Assembly (NCBI GenBank): GCA_002914845.1
Contig: JXTC01000106.1
Location: 325,056-389,055 of the forward strand
From: Trema orientale
Lineage: Eukaryota > Streptophyta > Magnoliopsida > Rosales > Cannabaceae
Length of the DNA: 64,000 bases
Direction: 5' to 3'
The position numbers and the translations under genes are program-made. Under the pieces are notes generated by a model. That model made no database searches and was not told the DNA's origin. It was given only the letters and a program-made list of their open reading frames with translations. Below, piece after piece: positions 1 to 11,356 of this stretch. Every line of letters begins with the position of its first letter. Position 1 is the first letter of the stretch.

Positions 1-1156
1 GTATTAGGTTTTGTTTCCGGATGTTTTAATGAGAGGTTATTTTTCAGTTTAAATATTCTTTTAGTTTCCAAAAAAAAAAATTATGACCGGATTTTTCCGC
101 TTTTATGATATAAGATGAGTATAGAAATTTAACATTTTCTAACTTAAGTGTATACCTAAGTTAGGGGGTGTTACATTATCCATGATGAACCTGAAAAAAT
201 TAGGGGGTAAAGTAAAGTGAAAATAAAAGCCTGTTATAAAAAAATCAAATGAAATGGCGATTCACCAATGTTATTTAAGGAAAAAAAACAAATTAAGGAA
301 GGCAATATTTTACAAACTTGATATAAGTATCTCAGCGAAAAATATTAAATCAATAAACACTACTTCCATATTACTGAAACACATAAAGAATTAAAAACTC
401 ATGAAAAAAATTTCTAAATCAATGATCAAAATTGGCACTTGATATCATTTTGTAAACAAAGTATTTGACAATCTAGATGCTCTATTCTTTTCTCTAGTAT
501 TACTAAATTTCTATAGTAACTATAACAGATGCTACAAGAAAAATACCTTTTAACAACAAGCATATGACAATGTGCATATATCATTTCTAATTTAATTATC
601 AAAAAGACCTATTTAATAAAACCAATATAGGATATATATATATATATACATATATGGAGGAAGTTAAAAAGGACAAAAACTGACAACTGCCTTACCTGGT
701 AAATCCTAATTTTATACCCAACCGTGGGAAGTTTACTTTTTAGAGTGAACTGCTAATCTAGGGGAATTAAACAAGGATATTAATCAACAAAACTAAGTCC
801 ATTCAATGGAAAAACAATATATATGTCTTAGTAAAGTATTGTGGTCTATCCAGAGCTAAGACAATAACTATTGATTAAAGTAACATGAAAACATTTAAGG
901 GGACATAACCAAAGTAACTATGGCAGTAGGGAAGCAAGTCAAAACCGGAAAATACAATTAAATAAGTCAGGATGTTAACTAAAAAAAATGAAAAGTACAA
1001 TTAAAGAAGTGATTATACAGACTAATACCCAATAAAAGACTCATGAGAATTTAAATACAAAGAAAACTAGAGGAGATTAAAGATAATTATTGAGAAAACA
1101 AGACTATAAAAGTATACACCATAGGAATATGACAATAATGTAGAAAGAGGGAAAAA
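1..1156. other. AT-rich intergenic sequence
   Basis: I see no exon with coding character, no RNA gene and no clear repeat here apart from short AT runs (for example at about 631-652). The open frames are short and low in complexity. Confidence 0.5.
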
Positions 1157-1516
1157 TATCTGTTTGGTTCGCCTATTTGAATGAGTGTATTTGAATAGAA
1201 ATTGTGGAACGTGTTATAATTGGAATGGGAGACATTTGAATAGAAAAAATAGTGGAATGTGTTGTAATTAGAATGGGAGCATTGGAATGGACCATTCAAA
1301 AACACCTCCTCCCCTCCATTCTCATTCAAGATACAAAAAAACCATTCCAATGGTTAACTTTTTGGATGGACCATTTGAATGGAAAAACTGAATTGTTGAA
1401 ACAAATGCACATTTCTAAAAGATCATTTGAATAGAAAAACTAAATTGTTGAAACAAACACACATTTAAATGGATTTTCCATTCCAATGGAATGGAATGGT
1501 TAAAACAAACGGGACC
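1157..1516. mobile_element. MITE-like element, copy 1
   Basis: This stretch matches 44699-45058 along most of its length, including the internal motif built from variations of cattcnaatgg. Its ends are imperfect inverted repeats: ctgtttggttcgcc at the left, and at the right aaacgggacc, whose reverse complement begins ggtcccgttt. No protein is encoded, so it would need a transposase supplied elsewhere. This copy is more diverged at its ends than the one at 44.7 kb, and I could not fix a target-site duplication, so the superfamily (PIF/Harbinger or hAT) is open. Confidence 0.6.
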
Positions 1517-2464
1517 ATAGAGTTCCATTCTTAGAATCAAGGATATATGCATAAATGTAGAATGCATAGATAAAAACTCAATGACAATATGAAACGAACA
1601 ATACAGAATCATAATGTGAGGAAACTCGAAATCAATAACAAGTGCATGTCTAGAATGAAAAGGCCAGATTCATGGGTTATAGATAAATAACCACAAAACA
1701 AAGAAGAGAAACAATCAAATTCTCACATGGAGAGACAAAAACTCTCACAAAGAGAGACAATAAACTCACAATAGGAAAGACAGAGAACTCTCACAGAGGA
1801 GAGACGGATGTTGTACTATTCCTTATATTGATCTGGTTTCATTAGCAAAAGAATGGAACTTTTTTGGTTTGGCAGTCAAAGGAGAGAAAAGTTAGACATA
1901 AGACATTTAAATAGGTCAAAATTAAGTTATTACCAAAAGTAGAAGAGGTAATCAAGAAGGTTGGACCTAAATGATAGTCATTGTAATAGATTTAAAATTC
2001 AATCAATAGATAACACAAGCAGAATAAATTAGGCACAGATCTCTTTCGAACATTTAGCTGTAAATATCATTGGTATAATCAAGGAGAAAAGACAAATCCT
2101 AATTTTCGTCGAATTGATAATCAAATGAAAAATACCATACCCATGGATGCGAGAGACAAAGATAAAAATTTGTTTAAGAGTAGTAAGCAGAGCCGTTATA
2201 GGAATATAACGGTGAAAACAAAATTCGTAAGAAGAAAATAAATGTCAAGTCTCAATCGAGGAAACTATAAAATGTGAATGTAAAAATAGAGGTCATAATC
2301 AAAATTCCATAGCCAAGAGAAAAGAAATTCATAATCAAAGATCTGGAACAAGAAAATAGTATCAAATTTAAATAAATTGCAACAAAGATCCAATATAGAT
2401 AGAATAAATTGCACAAATATTTAGAAATATTTAAATAGTGGTAGTAGATTTCAACATGAGACTC
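1517..2464. other. Intergenic sequence
   Basis: AT-rich sequence with no exon that I can support. It ends at the left target duplication of the copia element. Confidence 0.45.
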
Positions 2465-2469
2465 CAAAA

Positions 2470-3054
2470 TGTTGAACAAACCAACAATTACAGCTCACCA
2501 ACCAGCTGCAATAGAAACAGTAAAAAGGTTAGCCACAATAGGAATAGTGAAAATGACAGCTGCAATAGGAACAGTGGAAAGAGCAGCCACAACAACAATA
2601 CTAAAAAAGGCAGCCACAATAACAATAGTGAAAAGAGCAGCCGTAATAGCAATAGTAAAAGGTGGTGTTCACACTTCCTTTCAAGTTCTATAAATACGGA
2701 GGGCTTCATCACTTGTTTTGCATCCCATTCTAGATCCTCTTCCTTTCTAAGAGAGAATTCAAGCCTATGAATTCCTCTTAGTGTCCCACTTGTTTTTTCC
2801 TAAAAAATTTAGAGAGTGTTTTCTCCTATTTCAAGAGAGAGAGATTCTTTTGTTCTCTCCTTGTATTTAAAGAGAAGTGAGTTGTAACTCCTTTTTCATA
2901 GTGAAATTCTTCACAGCCTTGTCCGCGGACATAGCCTAAATTGGGTGAATCACGTTAAATCTTTTGTGTGCCTTATCTTTTTCATTTTACCCAAATTTTC
3001 TCAAGTCATATTTTAGCCGTGTGTTATCGTTTCCGCAAAGCCGATCTCCTAACA
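2470..3054 (+). repeat. Copia 5' LTR
   Basis: It begins TGTTGAACAAACC and ends CTAACA, and matches 4716-5303 closely. Its 5' part carries a run of degenerate 27-bp tandem repeats (about 2508-2660). A TATA-like ctataaata lies just after these repeats, near 2689-2697, which puts the likely transcription start near 2720. The last bases abut the primer site with one base between. Confidence 0.93.
2508..2660 (+). repeat. 27-bp tandem repeats in copia U3
   Basis: Five to six degenerate copies of a unit like ataggaatagtgaaaaggc lie just upstream of the LTR TATA-like box; the matching run in the 3' LTR is at about 4755-4910. Short tandem repeats at this place act as enhancers in some plant copia elements (Tnt1 is the known case). 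That role is inferred here. Confidence 0.75.
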
Positions 3055-3055
3055 G

Positions 3056-3067
3056 TGGTATCAGAGC
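3056..3067 (+). other. Copia primer binding site (tRNA-iMet)
   Basis: tggtatcagagc lies one base inside the 5' LTR and is complementary to the 3' end of plant initiator methionine tRNA, the usual copia primer. Confidence 0.92.
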
Positions 3068-3168
3068 CATTGGTAGAGTATTGTTCACATATACAGTACT
3101 ATTCATGTATACGGTACTGTTCACATATAGTGAAATGGTGGTAACTGAATAAATCGTGGTGAACAAAA

Positions 3169-3300
3169 ATGGCGGCAAAATTCGATATTGAGAAGTTTAA
3201 TGAGAGCAATTTCTCTCTGTGGAAAATGAAGATAAAGGCAATCTTGAGAAAAGATAATTACCTAGCAGCAATTGGTGGTAAAGGGACATGCTCAGAAAGA
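3169..3300 (+). pseudogene. Copia gag N-terminal fragment
   Basis: An ATG at 3169 opens the usual copia gag beginning (MAAKFDIEKFNESNF, then SLWKMK). After about 36 residues (AAIG) the sequence jumps to reverse transcriptase. The join at about 3271-3277 is out of frame: reading on from gag meets a TGA within about ten codons, whereas RT continues in the +1 frame. The product would be a short truncated gag peptide. Confidence 0.8.
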
Positions 3301-3871
3301 AGGTATTGACTTCAACGAAATATTTTCACCTGTAGTTCGACTGACAACAGTTAGAGTGGTTCTGGCGATGTGTGCTACGTTTGACCTACATCTAGAGCAG
3401 CTAGATGTGAAAACTGCTTTTCTTCATAGAGAACTTGAAGAAGAAATTTGTATGCTCCAACCAGAAGGTTTTGCTGAAACAGGTAAGGAGAACTTAGTTT
3501 GCAGGTTGAACAAATCTCTATACGGTCTCAAACAGGCGCCGAAGTATTGGTATAAGAGATTTGATTCCTTCATCATATGCCTTGGGTACAACAGACTTAG
3601 TTTAGACCACTGCACATACTTTAAAAGGTTTGATGAAGATAGTGATTTCATTATCTTATTATTGTACGTGGACGACATGTTAGTAGCAGGCCCTATCAAA
3701 AGTAGAGTCCAAGAATTGAAGGCACAGTTGGCTAGGAAATTTGATATGAAGGACTTGGGACCAGCAAACAAGATTCTAGGGATGCAAATTTATCGAGACA
3801 GAGATAACAGGAAGATTCGGCTTTCTCAAAAGAATTATTTGAAGAAAATCTTGCGACGCTTCAATATGTAA
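3272..3871 (+). pseudogene. Copia reverse transcriptase fragment
   Basis: The translation opens at the conserved VKGHAQKEGIDFNEIFSPVV block and includes QLDVKTAFLH, YGLKQAPKYWYKRFD and the catalytic YVDD (3665-3676), so the polymerase palm is largely present. The N-terminal fingers are lost in the gag-RT deletion. The frame stops at TAA 3869-3871, where relatives continue with a sense codon in FNMxDxK; the same frame resumes immediately after it. No start codon belongs to this frame. Confidence 0.9.
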
Positions 3872-4630
3872 GATTATAAGTCGATTTCTACCCCACTTCC
3901 TGTTAACTTCAAGTTATCCTCCGGGATATGTCCTAGCAATGAAGCAGAACGGATGGAGATGTCTCGAGTACCGTATGCATCAGCAGTGGGAAGCCTAATG
4001 TTCGCTATGATATGTACAAGACCAGATATTGCACAAGCAGTGGGAGTGGTTACTCGGTATATGGCGAATCCTGGTGGAGAGCATTGGAATGCTGTGAAGA
4101 AAATTCTGAGGTACATCAAAGGAACCTCAGATGCTGCATTATGTTACGGAGGATCAGAATTTACTGTTAGAGGATATGTTGATTCAGATTTTACGGGTGA
4201 TCTTGACAAACGAAAATCTACTATAGGCTATGTGTTTACTCTTGCAAAAGGAGCTGTAAGCTGGGTTTTGAAATTGCAAACTATTGTGGCTTTATCTACA
4301 ATAGAAGCAGAATACATGGCGGCTACACAAGCTTGCAAAGAGGCTATTTGGGTTCAAAGGTTATTAGAGGAGCTCGGGCACAAACAAGAAAAGATTCCTC
4401 TGTTTTGTGACAGTCAGAGTGCCTTGCACATTGCAAAGAATCCAGTCTTTCATTCCAGGACAAAGTACATTGGTATTCAATATCACTTTGTTCGAGAAGT
4501 AGTAGAAGATGGAAGTGTAGACATGTTGAAGATACACACTAAGGAGAACCTAGCAGATGCTTTAACCAAACCAATCAACATTGACAAGTTCCAATGGTGT
4601 AGATCCTCATATGGCCTAGCAGAAATGTAA
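3872..4630 (+). pseudogene. Copia RNase H domain
   Basis: This is in the same frame as the RT fragment after the nonsense codon. It reads through the RT connection (YASAVGSLMFAMICTRPDIA) into RNase H, with YVDSDFTGD, STIEAEYMAA and FCDSQSALHIAKNP supplying the acidic catalytic residues, and ends at a natural stop 48 codons past the last motif. Only the upstream TAA separates it from RT, so a single base change explains the split. Confidence 0.88.
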
Positions 4631-4704
4631 GCAGCATGAAGAATTGATAAGGAAAGAAAAAAGAGATTTTTCAAGTGTGAAGACATGATTAAAATCAAGT
4701 CTTC

Positions 4705-4715
4705 AAGTGGGAGAA
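4705..4715 (+). other. Copia polypurine tract
   Basis: aagtgggagaa lies directly before the 3' LTR and would prime plus-strand DNA synthesis. Confidence 0.8.
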
Positions 4716-5303
4716 TATTGAACAAACCAACAATTGCAGCTCACCAACCAGCTGTAATAGGAACAGTAAAAAGGTCAGCCGCAATAGGAATAGTGAAAAT
4801 GGTAGCCGCAATAGGAATAGTGAAAAGAGCAGCCGCAATAGCAATAGTAAAAAAGGCAGCCGCAATAACAATAGTGAAAAGAGCAGCCGTAATAGTAATA
4901 GTAAAAGGTGGTGTTCACACCTCTTTTCAAATTCTATAAATATGGGTGGCTTCATCACTTGTTTTGCATCCCATTCTAGATCCTCTTCCTTTCTAAGAGA
5001 TAATTCAAGCCTAGGAATTCCTCTTAGTGTACCACTTGTTTTCTCCTAAAAAATTTAGAGAGAGTATTTTCTCCTATTTCAAGAAAGAGAGATTCTTTTG
5101 TTCTCTCCTTATATTTAGAGAGAAGTGAGTTGTAATCTCCTTTTTTATAGTGAAATTCTTCACAGCCTTGTCTGTGGACGTAGCCTAAATTGGGTGAACC
5201 ACGTTAAATCTTTTGTGTGCCTTATCCTTTTCATTTTACCCAAATTTTCTTAAGTCGTATTTTAGCTATGTATTGTCGCTTCCGCAAAGCCGATCTCCTA
5301 ACA
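4716..5303 (+). repeat. Copia 3' LTR
   Basis: It matches 2470-3054 in order and in the internal 27-bp repeats. Its first dinucleotide is TA rather than TG, a point change in the terminal inverted repeat; it ends CTAACA and abuts the target duplication caaaa. Confidence 0.92.
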
Positions 5304-5455
5304 CAAAATTGAGTTTTTTGAGAAAATAAGCACGATGGGAAGAAACCAGTTAATGGGGACAAAAGGTAAAGAAAGAAAAAAAACTCTCACAATGGAGTGA
5401 TAAAAACTCTCATATAGAGGAGAGACAATAAACATGTCAAAACTAGAAGAGCATA

Positions 5456-6200
5456 TTAAGACATCTCCGCCCATTTCCAATGCATAAAAGGGTCAAATTC
5501 AATCCTTCTTGATGGAACTGAACCACTCACTCCTCCCTTACGTTTATCTGATATTTTTATATCAACTTCTGAAACAATATTCCTCTGACTCACCAGATCA
5601 CTCTTCCACCTTTAATACTTTACAAATCCACAAGCTTTAAGAAGGAATTTCAATAAAATTAAAAAAAAAAACTAAAAATCACAATTAAAATAATTGAGGA
5701 GAGGAAGAAAAATCCATACCTTGAAGCGTAGGTTTTGCCGAAGACGAGGCGTAGAGGGATTTAAGGCCAATGTTAATGTAGAGATTTGGGAAGCTGAGAG
5801 TTCCTGGATTTGCAATAGAATCTCAATTTTCCCGTATCTTGAAACCTCTTTGCTTGTTATTTTTGTCTAAGAGAGTACTTTGTGAAAGAATCATGTGGCA
5901 CAGTAGTATTCCAGTGGGGCTTCTGACCCTCTGATCTTCACTGAATTGTGAAAGAGGGGAGGTGAGTTGAATCCCTAAAATCTGAATGAGATTTTTTTCT
6001 ATGAGAATGAAATTAATGGAGAAAAAAATGAAGAGAAACAAAAAGAAGAAACAATTTCTAGGTTACCTGTCAGAGATTAAAGCCCCAGAATATTGCCATG
6101 AGATATGCAAATTAGGATATCATGAAATCGTGGAAAGAGGAGAAAAACCGACTATTTTTTTTTTTCGCTTTTGTTTTTTGTTTTTTTCAACCAGGGCCAA
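5456..6200 (-). other. Possible exons of an unrecognised minus-strand transcript
   Basis: Two minus-strand stretches end in good donors (ctgacag|gtaacc at 6067 and cttcaag|gtatgg at 5720). A third, 5456-5609, follows an acceptor-like attaaag and stays open as ...SVPSRRIEFDPFMHWKW to a stop at 5456. I could not join the three in one frame and found no start ATG, so the upstream pieces may be 5' UTR. I do not recognise the protein. The copia element lies just downstream and may have split or ended this transcript. Confidence 0.22.
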
Positions 6201-6699
6201 GGCCAAATCAACTTAATGCATATCTTAAAAAAAATTCACTTAACGGCTTAAACGGGCATTAAAATAATGTTATAAGAAAAATGGTATATATAGGTGAGCT
6301 CCATTAATAGGTGGCTAAATATCATCCACCTATCATTTTTCCTAATGTTGGAAAAGATTTTAGTTTCCCTATTTGTAGAATCCCCCTGTAATATTTGTGC
6401 CATTTTTACTAATTCGTAACTGGCGGAAAGGGAATGATAATTAGGATTGTGATTTTTTTTTTTCCGTTTTTATGTTTATTTATTTATTTAGAGCATATTA
6501 TATAGTATTTTTCACATAGTTACTTAAATTAAATTTATTTTTTCTTCTTTTCCATTTCTCTTCTCCCCCCCGCCCCTCCCCCCTTACATTACTAATTAGT
6601 CCGCATGCTCTTAATTTATCATTGGTGGGCAGAGCTTATATTATAAGTAACAAAAAAAGTACAATTTCAATTAAATAAAAAATATGGTCCCTTGTTTCA

Positions 6700-7692
6700 G
6701 GGTTAATTATAATAACAGTCCCAAAATTATACTGACTGTAGCATTTGGCTCCTAAACTTCAACTTACACAGTAATAGTCTATAAATTATATAATTGTTAT
6801 AGCAATGACCCATTTATCATAAACTATTAGTTTTTTAATAGAAAAATGTCGCAGAATAAGCATATAATTAGGCATTATTTATTTCTATGAGTCATAATCT
6901 CATTCTCAGCTGTTGTTACGAAACTGTATGTTTTGCACATGACTCACTGCTGTTAAATATTTAACAGTTTATGAAAAAAATAGTCGTTGTTGTAATAATT
7001 TCTTAAGTCTTAGCGCATGCTTGAATTCACTTTCATTTTCTGTTTTTTGTTTTTCTAAACAAAAAATAGATTTTTTTTTTCCTGATAGTCTACTTGGCAA
7101 CTTTGTTTTTGTTTTCTGATTTTAAAAATTGTTATCAAAATTTTCAAAAAAAAAAAGTAGTAATAAAAAGTTTCTAATACCTTTTTTTTTTTTTTGAACA
7201 AATTTTAAAAACTGAAAAATATGTATACATTTATGCAGAAGTATATATATACGTATATATATATACATATGTACACATACAAATACAAGTCTATATGACT
7301 TTGTCTCTCATTATTTGCACTTTTTTATTTTTGTAAACAAATAGTGAAAATAAATTTGCCAAGCATATTTTTTGTTTTTAAAAATTGAAAATCAAAACAA
7401 AATTTTCACTTCTATTTTCAATTTATTTAAACAAAAAAACTGGAAGTAAATCTAAACAAGCCCTTAGTAGTCTACTATGTAAGTTGAAAATTCAGTCTCA
7501 TTATTCTTGACATATAGTTACCAAATTATGTGCTTTATAATGACTTATTTCTGTTAAATATTCAATAGTTTGTGACAAATATGATTATTGTTGTAATAAT
7601 TACATAATTCAGGGATCATTATTGTAGTTAAAAATTTATAGACTAAAATAGAATAATAGATATAATTCATGGACTATTAATGTAATTAGCTC
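6700..7692. mobile_element. Foldback-type element with a second MITE nested in it
   Basis: The outer ends are imperfect inverted repeats: gggttaattataataacagtcc at 6700, and at 7692 a sequence whose reverse complement begins ggagctaattacattaatag. Further inverted and direct similarity runs inward (for example tgttgtaataatt at about 6987 and 7590). A second pair of ends lies inside at about 7015-7464, gcatgcttgaattcactttc against gggcttgtttagatttactt. The interior is AT-rich and non-coding. Confidence 0.5.
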
Positions 7693-8951
7693 CTTATTTT
7701 ATTTGACAGTTTGGATATTGAAAAAAAAAAAAAAAAGAAATAGCTTTCACTAATTCATAATAAAAATGCCATGAAAGTTCTGAGCATGGATTTATTCTCA
7801 TAGTTTGTCGTTTCCGAAGATTTGAAATTTAAAACCCATGCCTCCTTCCTATGCGCTTTACAACGACGTGTCGTTTTCTGTTTCGGTCTTCTTCGTGGAA
7901 AGAGTATTGAATGTATGTTTGGAAAGAGTATTGAATGTATGTGCACGTGAGCTGTTCTATGTCCTACGTACCTTTTTCATTTGTAGGCGCCCGTTGCTTT
8001 TTTTTTTTTTCCCTTCTTTTGAAAGCCCCGTTACTCTTTTTTTTTTTTTTTTTGAGAGAAGCCCCGTTACTCTTTTTGTCCATGAAGACAGACAAATTTG
8101 TCCACGTGTCTTACCTTGATTTGACAAAAGCTAAAGTTCAACAATTGGGTCTGAAGAGCTGCTTGAGTCTTTTCAAATGAGGGAGAATAATGCTAAAGAA
8201 CAATAATCTGTGAGTCTGTTAGTAACATATTAAAATTTTATTTTATCTGAGAGTCAACTTATTAAGTAAATCACACAGTAATAGAATTATATATTATTAT
8301 GATGTTAGCACCACTTATACTTTATAGTATTGCTCTTTTAAATAGTATTATTCTACGTTATCCTAATTAAATTATCTCGATTTTGAGATCACTGACATAT
8401 TGACGAGTCACAACACAATCAAACAATATAGTCATTAATTAACTTATTTTTCTATTAAGTTTAATTTTACAAAGACAAATTAGCTTATTAGATTATGTTT
8501 TTCATTTTATTTATAGACAAATTTCAATTTTTTTAGTGAAATAATTATTTAATATTCATAATATATCTTAGTAAAAAGAAAAATTAATCAATCAAGTCAA
8601 TTTCATGTCAAGTCTATCAATTAATATCGTGGATTTTGAATCGCATTATCGTTTTATGTTAAATTGTCACCCTACTTCTGGGTTATTATGGGCCTTTCGT
8701 TTTTTGTTTTCCTAGCTCGAATTCGTGGAAAGCATAAACTAAGCACATACCAAAGCTGCCATCAGTTTTTGGAATTTCTTAGTCGAATTCGGGACTCAAT
8801 GGTAAAAATGCATAAAAAAAGTTCTTGTTTGATTAGTTTGAACAACGATATATTAAATCGAGTACTATGAATCGGATTCAACTTTTCGGGTTTGGTGTTG
8901 CTGAGACATGATTCTGCTGGGCCAGTTGGGTTATCAGTATTTTTTCCACCC
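7693..8951. other. Intergenic sequence
   Basis: Homopolymer runs and AT-rich sequence. The box acgacgtgtcgttttc near 7863-7880 resembles a motif repeated at 38.1-38.3 kb. I see no supported gene. Confidence 0.4.
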
Positions 8952-9103
8952 TTATTTCATTCAATTTGTTTATTTATTTATTTTTAATTTTGATCATTAG
9001 TTGCCATTTTTTTTAGTTTATAATTTATTATTTCATTCTATTTGTTTATTTATTTATTTTTAATTTTGATGGTTAGTTCCATTTTGTTTTAATTTATAAT
9101 TTA
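8952..9103 (+). repeat. Tandem duplication, 76-bp period
   Basis: Two adjacent copies begin ttatttcattc at 8952 and 9028 and share tttgtttatttatttattt followed by taattttgat. The differences are few. Confidence 0.75.
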
Positions 9104-9119
9104 TTAATAAGAACTAGTG

Positions 9120-9308
9120 TGTGACGACCTGTTAAAAAAAAAGAAGGGATTTATTTGTATTAAGTAAATAATATAAAGATAAACTAAAAGACAAGAGCCC
9201 TTGATTAATAGATATTATTTAGGGACATATTGGTAATTTTATTAGAGACCCTTTAAAAAACCCTAACACTAATAATTTGCTCAGCTTATACGTACGCTCT
9301 ATAGAGTG

Positions 9309-9348
<40 letters not shown>

Positions 9349-11356
9349 ATTATGGACGTTTAAGAAGAAGAAGATACCATTGTCATGAATTATTAAGACT
9401 CACTCCTAAAGTAATAAACTCTTAACTGATTAACTTTTATGTTTTAATTTGATTTTAGGATTGAGATTGAATATTTAGGGTTAGAGTTTTGAATTGCTCA
9501 TAAATTATTTATAAATATGGAAATGAATCTGATAGAGGATAAAGTCTATTGATATTAAGATTTAAATAAGACAAATTTTGAGTAATTTGGTTGGGTAAAT
9601 AGAAAGTTATGAATTTTTGAGTTTTGAGCTAAGATGTAAAAACGTAGCTAGAGATCCGACTAGGTTTTTAGGGAATTTTACTAGTCTGATTGGGTCATAT
9701 TTGGTATTGTTGGAAAGCTTATCGAATTAGCTTTCCAACGGTATATAATTTGTCAAAAACGAACTTATAACCAGAGAGTTATAGCTAATTGAAGTGAGTA
9801 CTACGAATTTGGAAAAATCTGAAATTTTGGGTACTTTTAGAACGTGGCTGCAGCTTGTCCAACTGTGCGGGGCTTGCCTATGGACCCTATAGCCATATTC
9901 TTGGTACTTTTAGGATCCCATGACTTGCAGAACATGACCTCTAAGTTTGGTGATTTTTAGAAAGATGTTAGAATTGTTATAAATCGTAAGAAATTGACAT
10001 TATTGGGAATAGCTATGGAGTTGATTATAGAAGATGCATGGGTAGAAAGTAGTCAATACTTTTAGTATAATTAGAGTATGATTTTATTATTATGATACTT
10101 ATATATAATTTGTGTGATAATAGGTGTTTGAGAAGTTATGTTTATTATTTTGGTTAAATAAGCAAAGCGAACGAGGTAATTAATTTTTGGTCTTTTCTAG
10201 TAACTTTTTATACAAAAAATTAAATATTTTATTGTTTCTAATGAACTTATTCTTATAGAGTATTTTATTAAAAATATGATTTCAAGTAAAAATATACTTT
10301 TTGCAAACAAGTTTTTTATTTAAAGAAAATAATTTTATTGAAACAATTGCTTTATTTAAAAAGTATTTTGATTCTATCTGATAATTATTTTACACAAAAC
10401 TATGGATCAAGTATATGACATTATTATTGAATATTGTTGCATGAAAACTGTTTAGAAATGGTTACAATAATATAATGAGAAAAGTGAAATTATTTTCGAA
10501 CTATTATTGTATATGACTGTGTTTTGAAACTCTCTTCAGTGACTATGCAATGTGGACCCATTCTACAGGGGTTATATGTAGACAGTACGTACTGAATGTG
10601 GACCTAGCTACAGGGGTTAAATGTAGTAAATATGGACCTAGCTACAGGGGTCAAATGTAGTAAATGTGGACCTGGCTACAGGGTTTTAGTGTAGTAAATG
10701 TGGACCTAGTCACATGGGTTAAGTGTGACCATAGTCGCCAAAAACTATTGAGAAGTGATTTGAAAGTGTTACTGGTTATCGAATGAGAATGAAACGACAA
10801 ATTTTGAAAACCTACTTTATGTTTTTGTTAAAGTTGACTTTCCAAACAATCTCATTTGATTATCTTGAAAATTATTACATTTTGAAATTGATTTTGTTTT
10901 GAAATATGTCATTTAACCTTTTCAAAGGATATATACTTGATCCAGCTAGTTAAGGAAACTGGTTACTTACTGAGCTGTCGAGCTCACTCTTTTATTTTTC
11001 CTTTCCAGGTATTAAATACCGTCTGTTAAGAGATTCACTAAGGAAAACTTATATAGGTAATTGGGATACATTTGAGTTCATGAATGAAAGATGGAAAGTT
11101 ATTCATTTTTATTGGAAAAATATGAAGACTGGAAAGGTTAATTAGCACAAATTTATTATATTACAGTATGTATTTTGTATAATTAATTTTTAATATTTGG
11201 AGACTTAATAGAATTAATATGTTGTACATGATTTAGTAGTATATATTGGAGTTTAATTATTCTTTATTTTTATGAATTGTAGATAGATGCCTTGCATATT
11301 TATAAGGCTTTGCCTTATAAGTATGCGGCGCACGTTCTCGGGTGTGGGGCGTGACA
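9120..11356. mobile_element. Putative solo LTR (copy A)
   Basis: The stretch begins TGTGACGACC and ends GGGCGTGACA, so its ends are inverted repeats of LTR type. It is flanked by near-identical pentamers, tagtg and tagta. No retroelement coding lies beside it, which fits a solo LTR, although 2.2 kb is long for one. It holds a (GA)n run (9309-9345) and a 34-38-bp tandem repeat (10545-10735). The right 1 kb occurs again, inverted, at 11993-13040. Confidence 0.55.
10545..10735 (+). repeat. Tandem repeats inside LTR copy A
   Basis: About five units resembling atgtggacctagctacaggg followed by gttaaatgtagtaa. The inverted counterpart lies at about 12610-12795. Confidence 0.8.

Larger units (their letters stand above)
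2465..5308 (+). mobile_element. Ty1/copia LTR retrotransposon, internally deleted
   Basis: The element runs from 2470 to 5303 and is flanked by the perfect 5-bp duplication caaaa (2465-2469 and 5304-5308). It has two LTRs (2470-3054, 4716-5303), a primer site for initiator tRNA-Met (tggtatcagagc, 3056-3067) and a polypurine tract (4705-4715). Only about 1.66 kb lies between the LTRs, against roughly 4 kb in complete plant copia elements. The gag start is joined directly to the middle of reverse transcriptase, so nucleocapsid, protease, integrase and the N-terminal part of RT are missing. It cannot move on its own but keeps the cis signals needed for copying by a related element. Confidence 0.93.

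Noticed and set aside
2438-2770. Plus and minus ORFs of 74-110 codons with repetitive Asn/Ser or Ala/Ile/Val content
   Set aside because: They are readings of the 27-bp repeats in the copia LTR. The same kind of frame appears in the other LTR (4685-4958).
4685-4958. 84- and 87-codon ORFs, one Leu-rich like a membrane protein
   Set aside because: Translation of the 3' LTR tandem repeats on either strand; no gene context.
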